From positions 1-5,125 of the forward strand of contig JAIENH010000147.1 in assembly GCA_019751475.1 (NCBI GenBank): a stretch of 5,125 nt of DNA. Direction: 5' to 3'. Positions 1 to 5,125 of the stretch are shown in pieces. The translations under genes were made by a program, and so were the position numbers. This DNA is from Cyclobacteriaceae bacterium (lineage in GTDB: Bacteria > Bacteroidota > Bacteroidia > Cytophagales > Cyclobacteriaceae). Numbering within the stretch: the stretch's first letter is position 1; each line of letters begins with the position of its first letter. The notes under the pieces were generated by a model. It worked only from the letters and a program-made list of their open reading frames with translations. It searched no databases and had not been told where the DNA came from.

Positions 1-471
1 GAAAGCCGTGACCTGATTGTTTTCATCTCGCAATCCGGACTCAATGAAGTAAACAGTGAGACCACAGAACTGAAGCTGCACGTAAAACGTGAGCCGGACC
101 AGAAGGTAATGAAGTCGGCCCCCGCGCCAATGATGGCGATGGCCCCGGCGCCCATGGCGCCTCCTGTGCCCGTTGCGGCTGCTCCTGCAGCAGCACCGAA
201 GGCAGAGAAGCCTACCCCGACTGCCGGCAAAACGGTAGACATCAAGTCGCCTATGATTGGTACGTTCTATCGCTCGTCCAGCCCCGATTCACCTCCGCTT
301 ATTTCCGTGGGCGACAAAGTTTCAAAAGGTCAGACTGTGTGTATCATTGAGGCCATGAAGCTGTTTAATGAGATCGAGTCAGAAGTATCGGGCACGGTTG
401 TAAAAGTAATGGTCGAAAACTCATCACCTGTAGAGTACGACCAGGTGCTCTTCGTAGTAGAACCGGATTAA
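1..471 (+). CDS. accB: Biotin carboxyl carrier protein of acetyl-CoA carboxylase (5'-truncated by the window edge)
   Basis: AccB carries the biotin that AccC carboxylates, in the first committed step of fatty-acid synthesis in the cytoplasm. The frame is open from base 1, so the start lies upstream. The visible 156 residues begin ESRDLIVFISQSGLNEV, the usual AccB N-terminal helix region, so probably only a few codons are missing. Residues 37-75 form a flexible Ala/Pro/Met-rich linker. Residues 80-156 form the biotinyl domain (PMIGTFYR, then the SPDSPP 'thumb' region that marks acetyl-CoA carboxylase BCCPs). The biotinylation motif EAMKL places the acceptor lysine at visible residue 120 (codon 358-360). 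The internal ATG at 109 is not the true start, because conserved sequence continues upstream of it. The gene ends in TAA and is followed after 104 nt by accC in the same direction, the classical accBC order. Family and function are firm; only the exact start is unseen. Confidence 0.96.
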   Translation, partial: ESRDLIVFISQSGLNEVNSETTELKLHVKREPDQKVMKSAPAPMMAMAPAPMAPPVPVAAAPAAAPKAEKPTPTAGKTVDIKSPMIGTFYRSSSPDSPPLISVGDKVSKGQTVCIIEAMKLFNEIESEVSGTVVKVMVENSSPVEYDQVLFVVEPD

Positions 472-474
472 ACA

Positions 475-574
475 ATTTACGATTTGCTATTTATGATTTA
501 CGATTTTAAGGCTCAGTGAGTTGTGCTGACACGTAATTCACAAATCAAAAAATCACAAATCAAAAATCAAGATT
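475..574. repeat. AT-rich imperfect inverted-repeat element between accB and accC
   Basis: The left arm (475-507) contains ATTTACGATTT twice, at 475-485 and 496-506, 21 bp apart. The right arm (538-574) contains TCACAAATCAAAAA twice, at 538-551 and 553-566, 15 bp apart. The reverse complement of the right arm is again a run of GATTTGT/GATTTTT units that aligns with the left arm with a few mismatches and gaps. The whole therefore forms a long imperfect hairpin around a mixed-composition centre (about 508-537). It fills nearly all of the gap and stops just before the accC ATG. There is no terminator U-tract and no convincing ORF. I infer a dispersed intergenic repeat of REP or MITE type. A leader structure that tunes accC translation is the alternative. 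Confidence 0.6.
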
Positions 575-575
575 C

Positions 576-1925
576 ATGTTTAAGAAAATATTAATTGCCA
601 ACCGTGGAGAAATTGCCTTGCGCGTGATACGCACATGCAAGGAGATGGACATCAAAACGGTAGCGGTGTATTCCACAGCCGATAAAGAAAGTCTTCACGT
701 TCGCTTTGCAGACGAGGCTGTGTGTATCGGAGCACCCCCGAGCAAAGAATCGTATTTAAATATTCCCCGCATCATCTCGGCTGCGGAAATCACGAATGCA
801 GATGCCATCCATCCCGGCTACGGATTTTTGTCGGAGCGTTCTGAATTTTCGGCTGTATGCCAGGAGTATGGCATCAAGTTCATCGGCCCCTCTCCGAGTA
901 TGATCGACTCCATGGGCGACAAGAGCACGGCCAAAGACACCATGCGTAAAGCCGGTGTACCAGTCATCCCCGGCTCAGACGGATTGCTATCATCCATTGA
1001 GGAAGGCATGAAGATCGCCAAAGAGATCAAGTACCCTGTCATCGTTAAGGCAACAGCCGGTGGTGGTGGCAAAGGTATGCGCATCATCAACGAGGAATCG
1101 GAATTTAAAAAAGCGTGGGACGATGCGCGTATGGAAGCCGGAGCCGCCTTCGGCAACGATGGTCTTTATCTTGAAAAATTTGTAGAAGAACCCCGTCACA
1201 TTGAAATACAATTGGTGGGCGACCAGTATGGAAAAGCCTGCCATCTCTCCGAGCGCGATTGCTCCATTCAGCGCAGACACCAAAAGCTGGTAGAAGAGAC
1301 TCCCTCCCCGATCGTGAGTCAGGAATTGCGCGAACGCATGGGCGAAGCTGCCATCAAAGGTGCCAAGGCCATTAACTACGAAGGTGTGGGCACAATAGAG
1401 TTTCTGGTTGATAAGCACGGGGATTTTTATTTCATGGAAATGAATACCCGCATCCAGGTGGAGCACCCGATCACAGAAGAAGTAACCGACTACGATTTGA
1501 TCAAAGAACAAATTAAAGTAGCGGCCGGTGTGCCCATCTCCGGGAGGAATTATTTCCCGAACCTCTTTGCCATGGAGTGCCGCATCAATGCAGAAGATCC
1601 TAAGAATGGTTTCCGTCCGTCACCGGGTAAGATTGTGAACCTCCATCTCCCGGGAGGTCACGGTGTGCGGGTGGACAGCCACGTATATGCAGGCTACACC
1701 ATACCGCCCAACTACGACTCGATGATTGCCAAACTTATCACCACGGGTCAATCGCGTGAAGAAGTGATCACACGGATGAAGCGGGCACTTAGTGAGTTCG
1801 TCATCGAAGGTGTGAAGACTACCATTCCTTTCCACCTGGCTTTGATGGACAATGCCGTGTTCCGCTCAGGAAAATTCACGACTAAATTCTTAGAGAATTC
1901 ATTCGACTTCAATACGATTAAGTAG
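576..1925 (+). CDS. accC: Acetyl-CoA carboxylase, biotin carboxylase subunit
   Basis: AccC uses ATP and bicarbonate to carboxylate biotin on AccB. At 449 residues it matches the usual length for a stand-alone subunit. It begins [19 protein letters not shown], the family N-terminus, which fixes the ATG. The order is the biotin carboxylase N-domain (about 1-113), the ATP-grasp domain (about 114-318) and the C-terminal biotin carboxylase domain (about 330-445). Visible active-site features are K116 and K158, the glycine-rich ATP loop GGGGKGM at 162-168, H208/E210, K237 in RRHQKL, the metal ligands E275 and E288 with N290, R292 and E296 in [10 protein letters not shown], and R336 in [10 protein letters not shown]. 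No key residue is missing. It lies downstream of accB and is probably cotranscribed with it. There is no Shine-Dalgarno sequence before the ATG, which is common in Bacteroidota. A carboxylase subunit for another acyl-CoA is possible in principle, but the adjacent accB argues for acetyl-CoA carboxylase. Confidence 0.97.
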   Translation: MFKKILIANRGEIALRVIRTCKEMDIKTVAVYSTADKESLHVRFADEAVCIGAPPSKESYLNIPRIISAAEITNADAIHPGYGFLSERSEFSAVCQEYGIKFIGPSPSMIDSMGDKSTAKDTMRKAGVPVIPGSDGLLSSIEEGMKIAKEIKYPVIVKATAGGGGKGMRIINEESEFKKAWDDARMEAGAAFGNDGLYLEKFVEEPRHIEIQLVGDQYGKACHLSERDCSIQRRHQKLVEETPSPIVSQELRERMGEAAIKGAKAINYEGVGTIEFLVDKHGDFYFMEMNTRIQVEHPITEEVTDYDLIKEQIKVAAGVPISGRNYFPNLFAMECRINAEDPKNGFRPSPGKIVNLHLPGGHGVRVDSHVYAGYTIPPNYDSMIAKLITTGQSREEVITRMKRALSEFVIEGVKTTIPFHLALMDNAVFRSGKFTTKFLENSFDFNTIK

Positions 1926-1949
1926 ACAGTAATTTCCGTTTTGATTTAC

Positions 1950-1973
1950 AGGCCGCCAAAAGCGGCCTTTTTG
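1950..1973 (+). terminator. Rho-independent terminator of accBC
   Basis: A perfect 7-bp GC-rich stem, AGGCCGC (1950-1956) with GCGGCCT (1962-1968), closes a CAAAA loop and runs directly into a T-rich tail (1968-1976, interrupted by one G). It lies 24 nt after the accC stop codon, as expected for the end of the accBC transcript. Confidence 0.9.
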
Positions 1974-2047
1974 TTTCCATCCAATTCAAAATCAAAGTAT
2001 AATGGATGCATAACAAATTTGTCTCAAAGCTATCGCAAGGACAAAAA

Positions 2048-2075
2048 GTATCCCCGGCCTTGAGGCCGGGGATAC
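2048..2075. repeat. Perfect GC-rich palindromic hairpin (REP-like) inside the MITE-like element
   Basis: GTATCCCCGGCCT (2048-2060) pairs perfectly with AGGCCGGGGATAC (2063-2075), leaving two central bases, TG; a folded strand would more realistically have a 4-nt TTGA loop. Neither strand has a U-tract after the stem, so it is not a typical intrinsic terminator. It resembles the core of a repetitive extragenic palindrome or a protein or transposase recognition hairpin. Confidence 0.75.
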
Positions 2076-2084
2076 CGCCAGCCA

Positions 2085-2099
2085 GCGCAATGATTGCGC
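2085..2099. repeat. Second small hairpin in the MITE-like element
   Basis: GCGCAA (2085-2090) pairs with TTGCGC (2094-2099) around a TGA loop. Its right half can alternatively pair with CGCGCAA at 2134-2140, so the element could fold in two mutually exclusive ways. Confidence 0.5.
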
Positions 2100-2228
2100 G
2101 TCTACAAACTGAAAAAGACATATCACTATTTGCCGCGCAACTGAGCGTAAATCTTTTAGATCCCTAATAACCCCGAATTTGTTATGCACCCAATATAATA
2201 GTATTACTATTGATACTGATTGCTTTGC

Positions 2229-2236
2229 TATATTTG
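2229..2236 (+). promoter_or_regulatory. Candidate Bacteroidota-type -7 promoter box for the two-gene envelope operon
   Basis: TATATTTG matches the Bacteroidota -7 consensus TAnnTTTG exactly. It lies 22 nt before the ATG at 2259, which would give a very short leader. The nearest upstream TTG (2210-2212) is 16 nt away, slightly shorter than the usual spacing to the -33 element, so the -33 partner is uncertain. The upstream terminator means these genes need their own promoter, and this is the best candidate in the gap. Confidence 0.45.
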
Positions 2237-2258
2237 CCTCTCCAAACCATCAGAACGT

Positions 2259-2720
2259 ATGAAATCAGCTGTTTTATTCATTGCAACAATGGTATTGGCC
2301 GGCTCGCTGGCCCACGCACAAACTCCCACGGCAGCCGATGCCATCGTGGGCATTTGGGAGACCGGCAGTGGCAAAGCGCGTGTCAAGATTGACAAAGTAG
2401 CCGATAAGTATTTTGGCCGCATTGTGTGGCTGCGCGAGCCAAACAACGAAGAAGGCAAACCCAAAGTGGATAAAAATAATCCGGACGAAAAATTGCGCAC
2501 CATGCCATTGCTTGGCTACCGCATGCTCAAAGACTTTGTCTACACAGAGGAGAAGACTTGGGAAAACGGCACCATCTACGATCCGGAAAACGGCAGTACC
2601 TACAGCTGCGAAATAAAAATGACGGATGAAAACACATTGGATGTGCGCGGCTTTATCGGAGTATCGCTGTTCGGCCGCACCGATGTGTGGAAACGCATCC
2701 AACTGAAAAAGAAAGCGTGA
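2259..2720 (+). CDS. Secreted DUF2147 family protein
   Basis: This is a 153-residue exported protein of unknown biochemical function. I chose the ATG at 2259 because it opens directly with a signal peptide (MKSAVLFIATMVLAGSLAHA, likely cut before Q21). An in-frame ATG at 2220 would add 13 unrelated residues and would start upstream of the candidate -7 box. The mature part shows the DUF2147 (PF09917) signature throughout: IVGIWETGSGKARVKI (29-44), YFGRIVWLREPNNEEGKPKVDKNNP (about 51-75), the LLGYRML region (84-90), WENGTIYDPENGSTYSC (101-117) and the terminal VRGFIGVSLFGRTDVWKR (129-146). The length fits a single-domain member. It should act in the periplasm or be secreted. There is no lipobox. 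Its stop overlaps the next start (TGATG), so the two are probably cotranscribed and translationally coupled. Family assignment is confident; function is unknown. Confidence 0.9.
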   Translation: MKSAVLFIATMVLAGSLAHAQTPTAADAIVGIWETGSGKARVKIDKVADKYFGRIVWLREPNNEEGKPKVDKNNPDEKLRTMPLLGYRMLKDFVYTEEKTWENGTIYDPENGSTYSCEIKMTDENTLDVRGFIGVSLFGRTDVWKRIQLKKKA

Positions 2721-3775
2721 TGCGAGCGCTGTTTGTGATGGCCAGCTTGCTGGTGGCCACTGTTGCGCACGCGCAAGAAGCTGACACTACCATCGTAGAA
2801 GACTTTAGTCAATATGCCGAGGCTGAGTTGGCAGGCGGCACCAAGCGATACGCCACCTCCAAAGTACTCGACCAAAGCCCGAACAAATTAATTTCCCTCG
2901 GCTACGATGTGCAAGGAGCCTACGATATGGAGTTTGCTTCCATAGACGGTGCGCCTGCGCAGACCATCAGAAATAATAACAACCAGGGCCTGCGACTAGC
3001 CGCTAACGTGCCCGTGGTTTCTACCACGAAAGTACTCATCAACCTGGCGGCCATTTACTGGGAGCATCGTTATAGCTTCGACAAAAGTCAGCCTATTCAA
3101 AATCCGCTGGCGCAATCGCTCGATAGCTATGGGCTACGCACCATGGGCATCAATTTTACTTTGTTCAAACCGTTGAATGAGAAACAATTCTTCCTGATTC
3201 AAGGTCAGACCGATCTCAACGGCAACTACTCACTGGCTAACATTCAGTCGTTGGAATACACTCGCCTGTCTGTGTTTGGCATCTATGGCTGGAAGAAACA
3301 TGACCGCCTTATGTATGGTTTTGGAGCAGCACGCACCTTTCGTGTTGGAGAGTTGAATTACATTCCTCTCATCTATTATTACTATACCGCACCTTCACGC
3401 AAGTGGGGTGTTGAGTCCGTTTTTCCGGCTCGCCTCAACGTGCGCAGAAATTTTAACCCACGCACGCTGGCTTTCTTTGGCTATGAACTGGAAGGAAACA
3501 CCTATCGAATCAACAACCGGGGAAATGAGTTTGCGGCTGGGCGCAATGACCTGGAATTGCGCAGAAGCGAATTGCGCATCCGGCTCACCTTTGAGCGATC
3601 TATTAAAGACTTCCTTTGGTTTTCAGTACAGGCAGGCTTGCGTTATAACTGGCGATTCAATCTTGACCAGGGCAATTTCTTCCGTGGCTTTGGGGGCGAT
3701 CAACCTTACTTGATGGAAAACACCATCGGTAACCCACTGTATATAAACTTCTCCATCAACCTGGTTAGTCCGTAA
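2720..3775 (+). CDS. Predicted outer-membrane beta-barrel protein, DUF6268-like
   Basis: This is a 351-residue exported protein. The ATG at 2720 overlaps the preceding TGA by one base and begins with a clean signal peptide (MRALFVMASLLVATVAHA, cleavage near residue 18/19). An in-frame ATG at 2687 inside the upstream gene would bury that signal, so it was rejected. After about residue 85 the sequence alternates polar and hydrophobic/aromatic residues in short strands separated by charged turns, for example VLINLAAIYWEHRYSF (105-120), RLSVFGIYGW (182-191), LMYGFGAARTFRVG (197-210), YIPLIYYYYTAP (214-225), ELRIRLTFERS (284-294) and FLWFSVQAGLRYNWRF (298-313). It ends with a final strand, PLYINFSINLVSP. 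This suggests an outer-membrane barrel. The overall pattern recalls DUF6268 proteins of Bacteroidota, a recollection without a profile search. Coupling to the DUF2147 gene suggests a joint envelope role; the substrate or partner is unknown. Confidence 0.82.
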   Translation: MRALFVMASLLVATVAHAQEADTTIVEDFSQYAEAELAGGTKRYATSKVLDQSPNKLISLGYDVQGAYDMEFASIDGAPAQTIRNNNNQGLRLAANVPVVSTTKVLINLAAIYWEHRYSFDKSQPIQNPLAQSLDSYGLRTMGINFTLFKPLNEKQFFLIQGQTDLNGNYSLANIQSLEYTRLSVFGIYGWKKHDRLMYGFGAARTFRVGELNYIPLIYYYYTAPSRKWGVESVFPARLNVRRNFNPRTLAFFGYELEGNTYRINNRGNEFAAGRNDLELRRSELRIRLTFERSIKDFLWFSVQAGLRYNWRFNLDQGNFFRGFGGDQPYLMENTIGNPLYINFSINLVSP

Positions 3776-3780
3776 ACAGC

Positions 3781-3805
3781 ATAAAAACCCCGCCAAAAGG
3801 CGGGG
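3781..3805 (-). terminator. Intrinsic terminator for dnaN, bidirectional with the convergent operon
   Basis: A perfect 7-bp stem, CCCCGCC (3788-3794) with GGCGGGG (3799-3805), encloses an AAAA loop. Read on the minus strand it is followed by TTTTTAT (3787-3781), a good U-tract, and it lies 45 nt beyond the dnaN stop codon. Read on the plus strand it begins 12 nt after the stop of the beta-barrel gene, but the tail is only CTTACTTG. It should therefore terminate dnaN efficiently and the plus-strand operon less so. Confidence 0.87.
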
Positions 3806-3850
3806 CTTACTTGCATCTCCAAAAAGGTTTAGGTTAAGGAAACACTCGTA

Positions 3851-4975
3851 TTATACATACTGGTTGAGCATCACCGGCATCACCAGCATCAGGATATCTT
3901 CATTCTTGTCTTTCTCTACCGGCAGAATTACACCCGCTTTGTTTGGTGCCGACATGTTTAGTTTAATCTGGTCGGTATCGAGGTTACTGAGCATCTCAAT
4001 CATAAAGCGCGCATTGAAGCCGATCTCTATATCCTCTCCTTCGTGTTCGCACGAGAGCCGTTCATTTGCTTCATTGGAAAAGTCCAGGTCTTCCGCAGAT
4101 ACTTGCAACTCACTGCCCGTGATCTTCAGCCGTACCTGGTGTGTTGTTTTGTTTGCATAGATGGAAATACGCTTGAGTGAACTCAAGAAGTCCGTCCGGT
4201 TGATGGTCATCTTGATCGTGCTGGACGAAGGGATGACGTTTTCATAATCGGGGAAGCGCTCATCGATAAGGCGGCAAATCATGCGGATGCTGCCAAACTT
4301 GAAAAATGCATTGGACGTGTTGAAGTCAACCGTTACGTCTGTGTTTTCAGAAGGCAAGGTGGCCTTTAGCAAGTTCAGCGCTTTGCGCGGAATGATGATC
4401 GTGCTGCCATTGTCCGACTTCACGTCCGTTCTGCGGTAGCGCACCAACCGGTGACCATCGGTAGAAACAAACGTGGTGTTCTTTTCACCCAGGTTGACAT
4501 ACACACCCGTCATGGCCGGGCGCAACTCATCGTTGCTGGTGGCAAAAATGGTATTGTTAATAGCGCGCGCCAACACCTCCGAGGAAATGGAAGCAGAAAA
4601 ATCATTGCTCACCGAAGGCACCTTAGGAAAATCGGTGGCGTTTTCGCCCGAAAGCTTGTAGCGGCCATTGTCCGAACTCAACTCAATGCTGTAGGTCGAC
4701 TCGTCCATCGAAAAGGTAACGGGCTGATCGGGCAGGTTTTTAAGCGTGTCAAGCAGAATGCGGGCGGGCACCGCAATGTTGCCGCGTTCCTTTGATTCCA
4801 CGTTGATCTCCGTGATCATGGACGTTTGCAGGTCAGAGGCCGTGACCGTGAGCCGGTTCTTGTCGATCTCAAAGAGGAAATTCTCAAGAATGGGCACCAC
4901 CGGGTTGGTAGTAATTACCCCGTTGATATAAGAAAGTTGCTTCAGCAGGTAGCTGGAGTTAACGATAAACTTCAT
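3851..4975 (-). CDS. dnaN: DNA polymerase III subunit beta (sliding clamp)
   Basis: DnaN forms a ring-shaped dimer that tethers the replicative polymerase to DNA and serves as a hub for repair and mismatch-repair proteins. The 374-residue protein (E. coli: 366) has the three clamp domains, about 1-120, 130-255 and 256-374. It starts MKFIVNSSYLLKQL, the normal family start. Features of the protein-binding pocket are visible: R152, TDGHRL at 172-177, RFPDYENV at 240-247 with P242 and V247, and the C-terminal MPVML at 366-370 (MPMRL in E. coli), followed by four extra residues, NQYV. Domain I shows the typical FPKVP segment (116-120). No defect is apparent. It is convergent with the envelope operon, and neither dnaA nor recF is next to it here, so the window gives no sign of a replication origin. 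It is transcribed from its own promoter or with genes beyond the right edge. Confidence 0.97.
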   Translation of the reverse strand: MKFIVNSSYLLKQLSYINGVITTNPVVPILENFLFEIDKNRLTVTASDLQTSMITEINVESKERGNIAVPARILLDTLKNLPDQPVTFSMDESTYSIELSSDNGRYKLSGENATDFPKVPSVSNDFSASISSEVLARAINNTIFATSNDELRPAMTGVYVNLGEKNTTFVSTDGHRLVRYRRTDVKSDNGSTIIIPRKALNLLKATLPSENTDVTVDFNTSNAFFKFGSIRMICRLIDERFPDYENVIPSSSTIKMTINRTDFLSSLKRISIYANKTTHQVRLKITGSELQVSAEDLDFSNEANERLSCEHEGEDIEIGFNARFMIEMLSNLDTDQIKLNMSAPNKAGVILPVEKDKNEDILMLVMPVMLNQYV

Positions 4976-5003
4976 GTACGTCAGTGGTTATGGTTGTATC
5001 GCG

Positions 5004-5011
5004 CTAAGTTA
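5004..5011 (-). promoter_or_regulatory. Weak candidate -7 box for dnaN
   Basis: On the minus strand this reads TAACTTAG, one mismatch from TAnnTTTG, 28 nt before the dnaN ATG. A T-run (5034-5029, minus strand) lies 17 nt upstream, but there is no clear TTG -33 element. This is the best match I found in the 98-nt leader; it may not be real. Confidence 0.22.
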
Positions 5012-5073
5012 GGAAGAAAACGCATTTGTAAAAACCGCGGAAATCTCAGGGTGTATTCCAAAATGTCGCATCT

Positions 5074-5125
5074 CTAAGCAGCCTGAAGTATTTGGGGTCG
5101 AACCATCTCAATAACTTTTTCCCAT
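5074..5125 (-). CDS. Possible C-terminal tail of a minus-strand gene running off the window
   Basis: On the minus strand, an open frame enters at the window edge and reads WEKVIEMVRPQILQAA before a TAG stop at 5074-5076. The composition is protein-like (amphipathic, no rare residues), and the stop would leave a normal 98-nt gap before dnaN in the same direction. Sixteen codons are too few to identify a family, and an open stretch this short is common by chance. No function is proposed. Confidence 0.3.
   Translation of the reverse strand, partial: WEKVIEMVRPQILQAA

Larger units (their letters stand above)
2004..2191. mobile_element. MITE-like non-autonomous element, 188 bp, with terminal inverted repeats
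   Basis: The ends are 16-bp inverted repeats, 2004-2019 (GGATGCATAACAAATT) and 2176-2191 (reverse complement GGGTGCATAACAAATT), matching at 15 of 16 positions. Immediately outside lie AGTATAAT (1996-2003) and AATATAAT (2192-2199), 7 of 8 identical and abutting both ends. This is the pattern expected of an 8-bp target duplication. The interior holds a 13-bp perfect hairpin (2048-2075), a smaller one (2085-2099) and possible long-range pairing of TTGCGCG (2094-2100) with CGCGCAA (2134-2140). No transposase is encoded. The element sits neatly between the accC terminator and the next promoter. I infer a MITE. Insertion-sequence families with 8-bp duplications, such as IS1595 or ISL3, could mobilise it, but I cannot assign one from the ends. 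The single mismatch in the flanking repeats and the AT-rich target leave some room for coincidence. Confidence 0.65.

Noticed and set aside
990..1511. 173-codon minus-strand frame inside accC, and similar long antisense frames at 818-1156 and 1620-1835.
   Set aside because: They lie wholly opposite a highly conserved accC coding sequence and show no recognisable domain; they are shadows of codon bias.
2008..2187. Integron attC-like site: GCATAAC at one end and GTTATGC at the other resemble the core boxes of Vibrio-type attC sites.
   Set aside because: At 180 bp it is longer than usual attC sites, the inverted ends extend further (16 bp) with abutting 8-bp direct repeats, no cassette or integrase is present, and the perfect central GC hairpin is atypical. 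A MITE explains it better, though the resemblance is worth remembering.
1992..2189. Minus-strand 65-codon frame running from one inverted repeat through the other (GTG start in the right repeat), and an overlapping 67-codon frame at 1918-2121.
   Set aside because: Both frames are open over the same structured repeat, there is no promoter or family resemblance, and one runs through the accC terminator. An open frame of this length across a 188-bp element is not improbable by chance. I treat them as non-coding.
2274..2702. 142-codon minus-strand frame opposite the DUF2147 gene.
   Set aside because: The plus strand carries a full-length recognisable family with a signal peptide; the antisense frame has no recognisable features.
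3554..3578. Direct repeat GAATTGCGCA at 3554-3563 and 3569-3578.
   Set aside because: It encodes a repeated ELR tripeptide within one beta-strand region of the coding sequence and is explained by protein sequence and codon choice.
3408..3713. 101-codon plus-strand frame inside the beta-barrel gene.
   Set aside because: It overlaps a longer conserved-looking frame and has no start context or domain.
4451..5077. Plus-strand frames at 4451-4795, 4746-4931 and 4826-5077.
   Set aside because: They are antisense to dnaN, and the last merely extends into its leader; no domain or promoter supports them.
4976..5125. Replication origin next to dnaN.
   Set aside because: No cluster of DnaA boxes (TTATCCACA-like) and no dnaA neighbour are visible; in Bacteroidota dnaN is often away from the origin.

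Overview
This window looks like an ordinary chromosomal segment from a member of the Bacteroidota, most likely of the Cytophagales type. That placement is inference. It rests on protein features (an AccB/AccC pair, a DUF2147 secreted protein, a DUF6268-like outer-membrane protein and a DnaN ending in MPVMLNQYV), on the absence of clear Shine-Dalgarno sites, and on a TAnnTTTG-type promoter box. I found no defence system, CRISPR array, phage gene or tRNA/rRNA.

Layout. 1-471 (+) is accB, lacking only a few N-terminal codons. 472-575 is an AT-rich gap almost filled by an imperfect inverted repeat built from GATTT-like units. 576-1925 (+) is accC, closed by a strong intrinsic terminator (1950-1973). 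1926-2258 is the longest gap. It holds that terminator, then a compact 188-bp element (2004-2191) with 16-bp terminal inverted repeats, internal hairpins and flanking 8-bp near-identical direct repeats, which looks like a non-autonomous mobile element (MITE). A short promoter region follows. 2259-2720 and 2720-3775 (+) are two exported proteins whose stop and start codons overlap in TGATG. A bidirectional terminator hairpin (3781-3805) separates them from the convergent dnaN at 3851-4975 (-). 4976-5125 holds the dnaN leader and possibly the last codons of another minus-strand gene.

How the genes work together. AccB and AccC form the biotin carboxylase half of acetyl-CoA carboxylase: AccC carboxylates the biotin carried on AccB, and the carboxyltransferase subunits lie outside this window. 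The DUF2147/DUF6268-like pair is a probable two-gene envelope operon of unknown function. DnaN is the replicative sliding clamp, transcribed towards that pair.

Most noteworthy are the two intergenic repeat elements (475-574 and 2004-2191). Neither codes for protein convincingly, both are strongly structured, and both are probably present elsewhere in the genome. The genes are well-known families, apart from the functionally undefined envelope pair.
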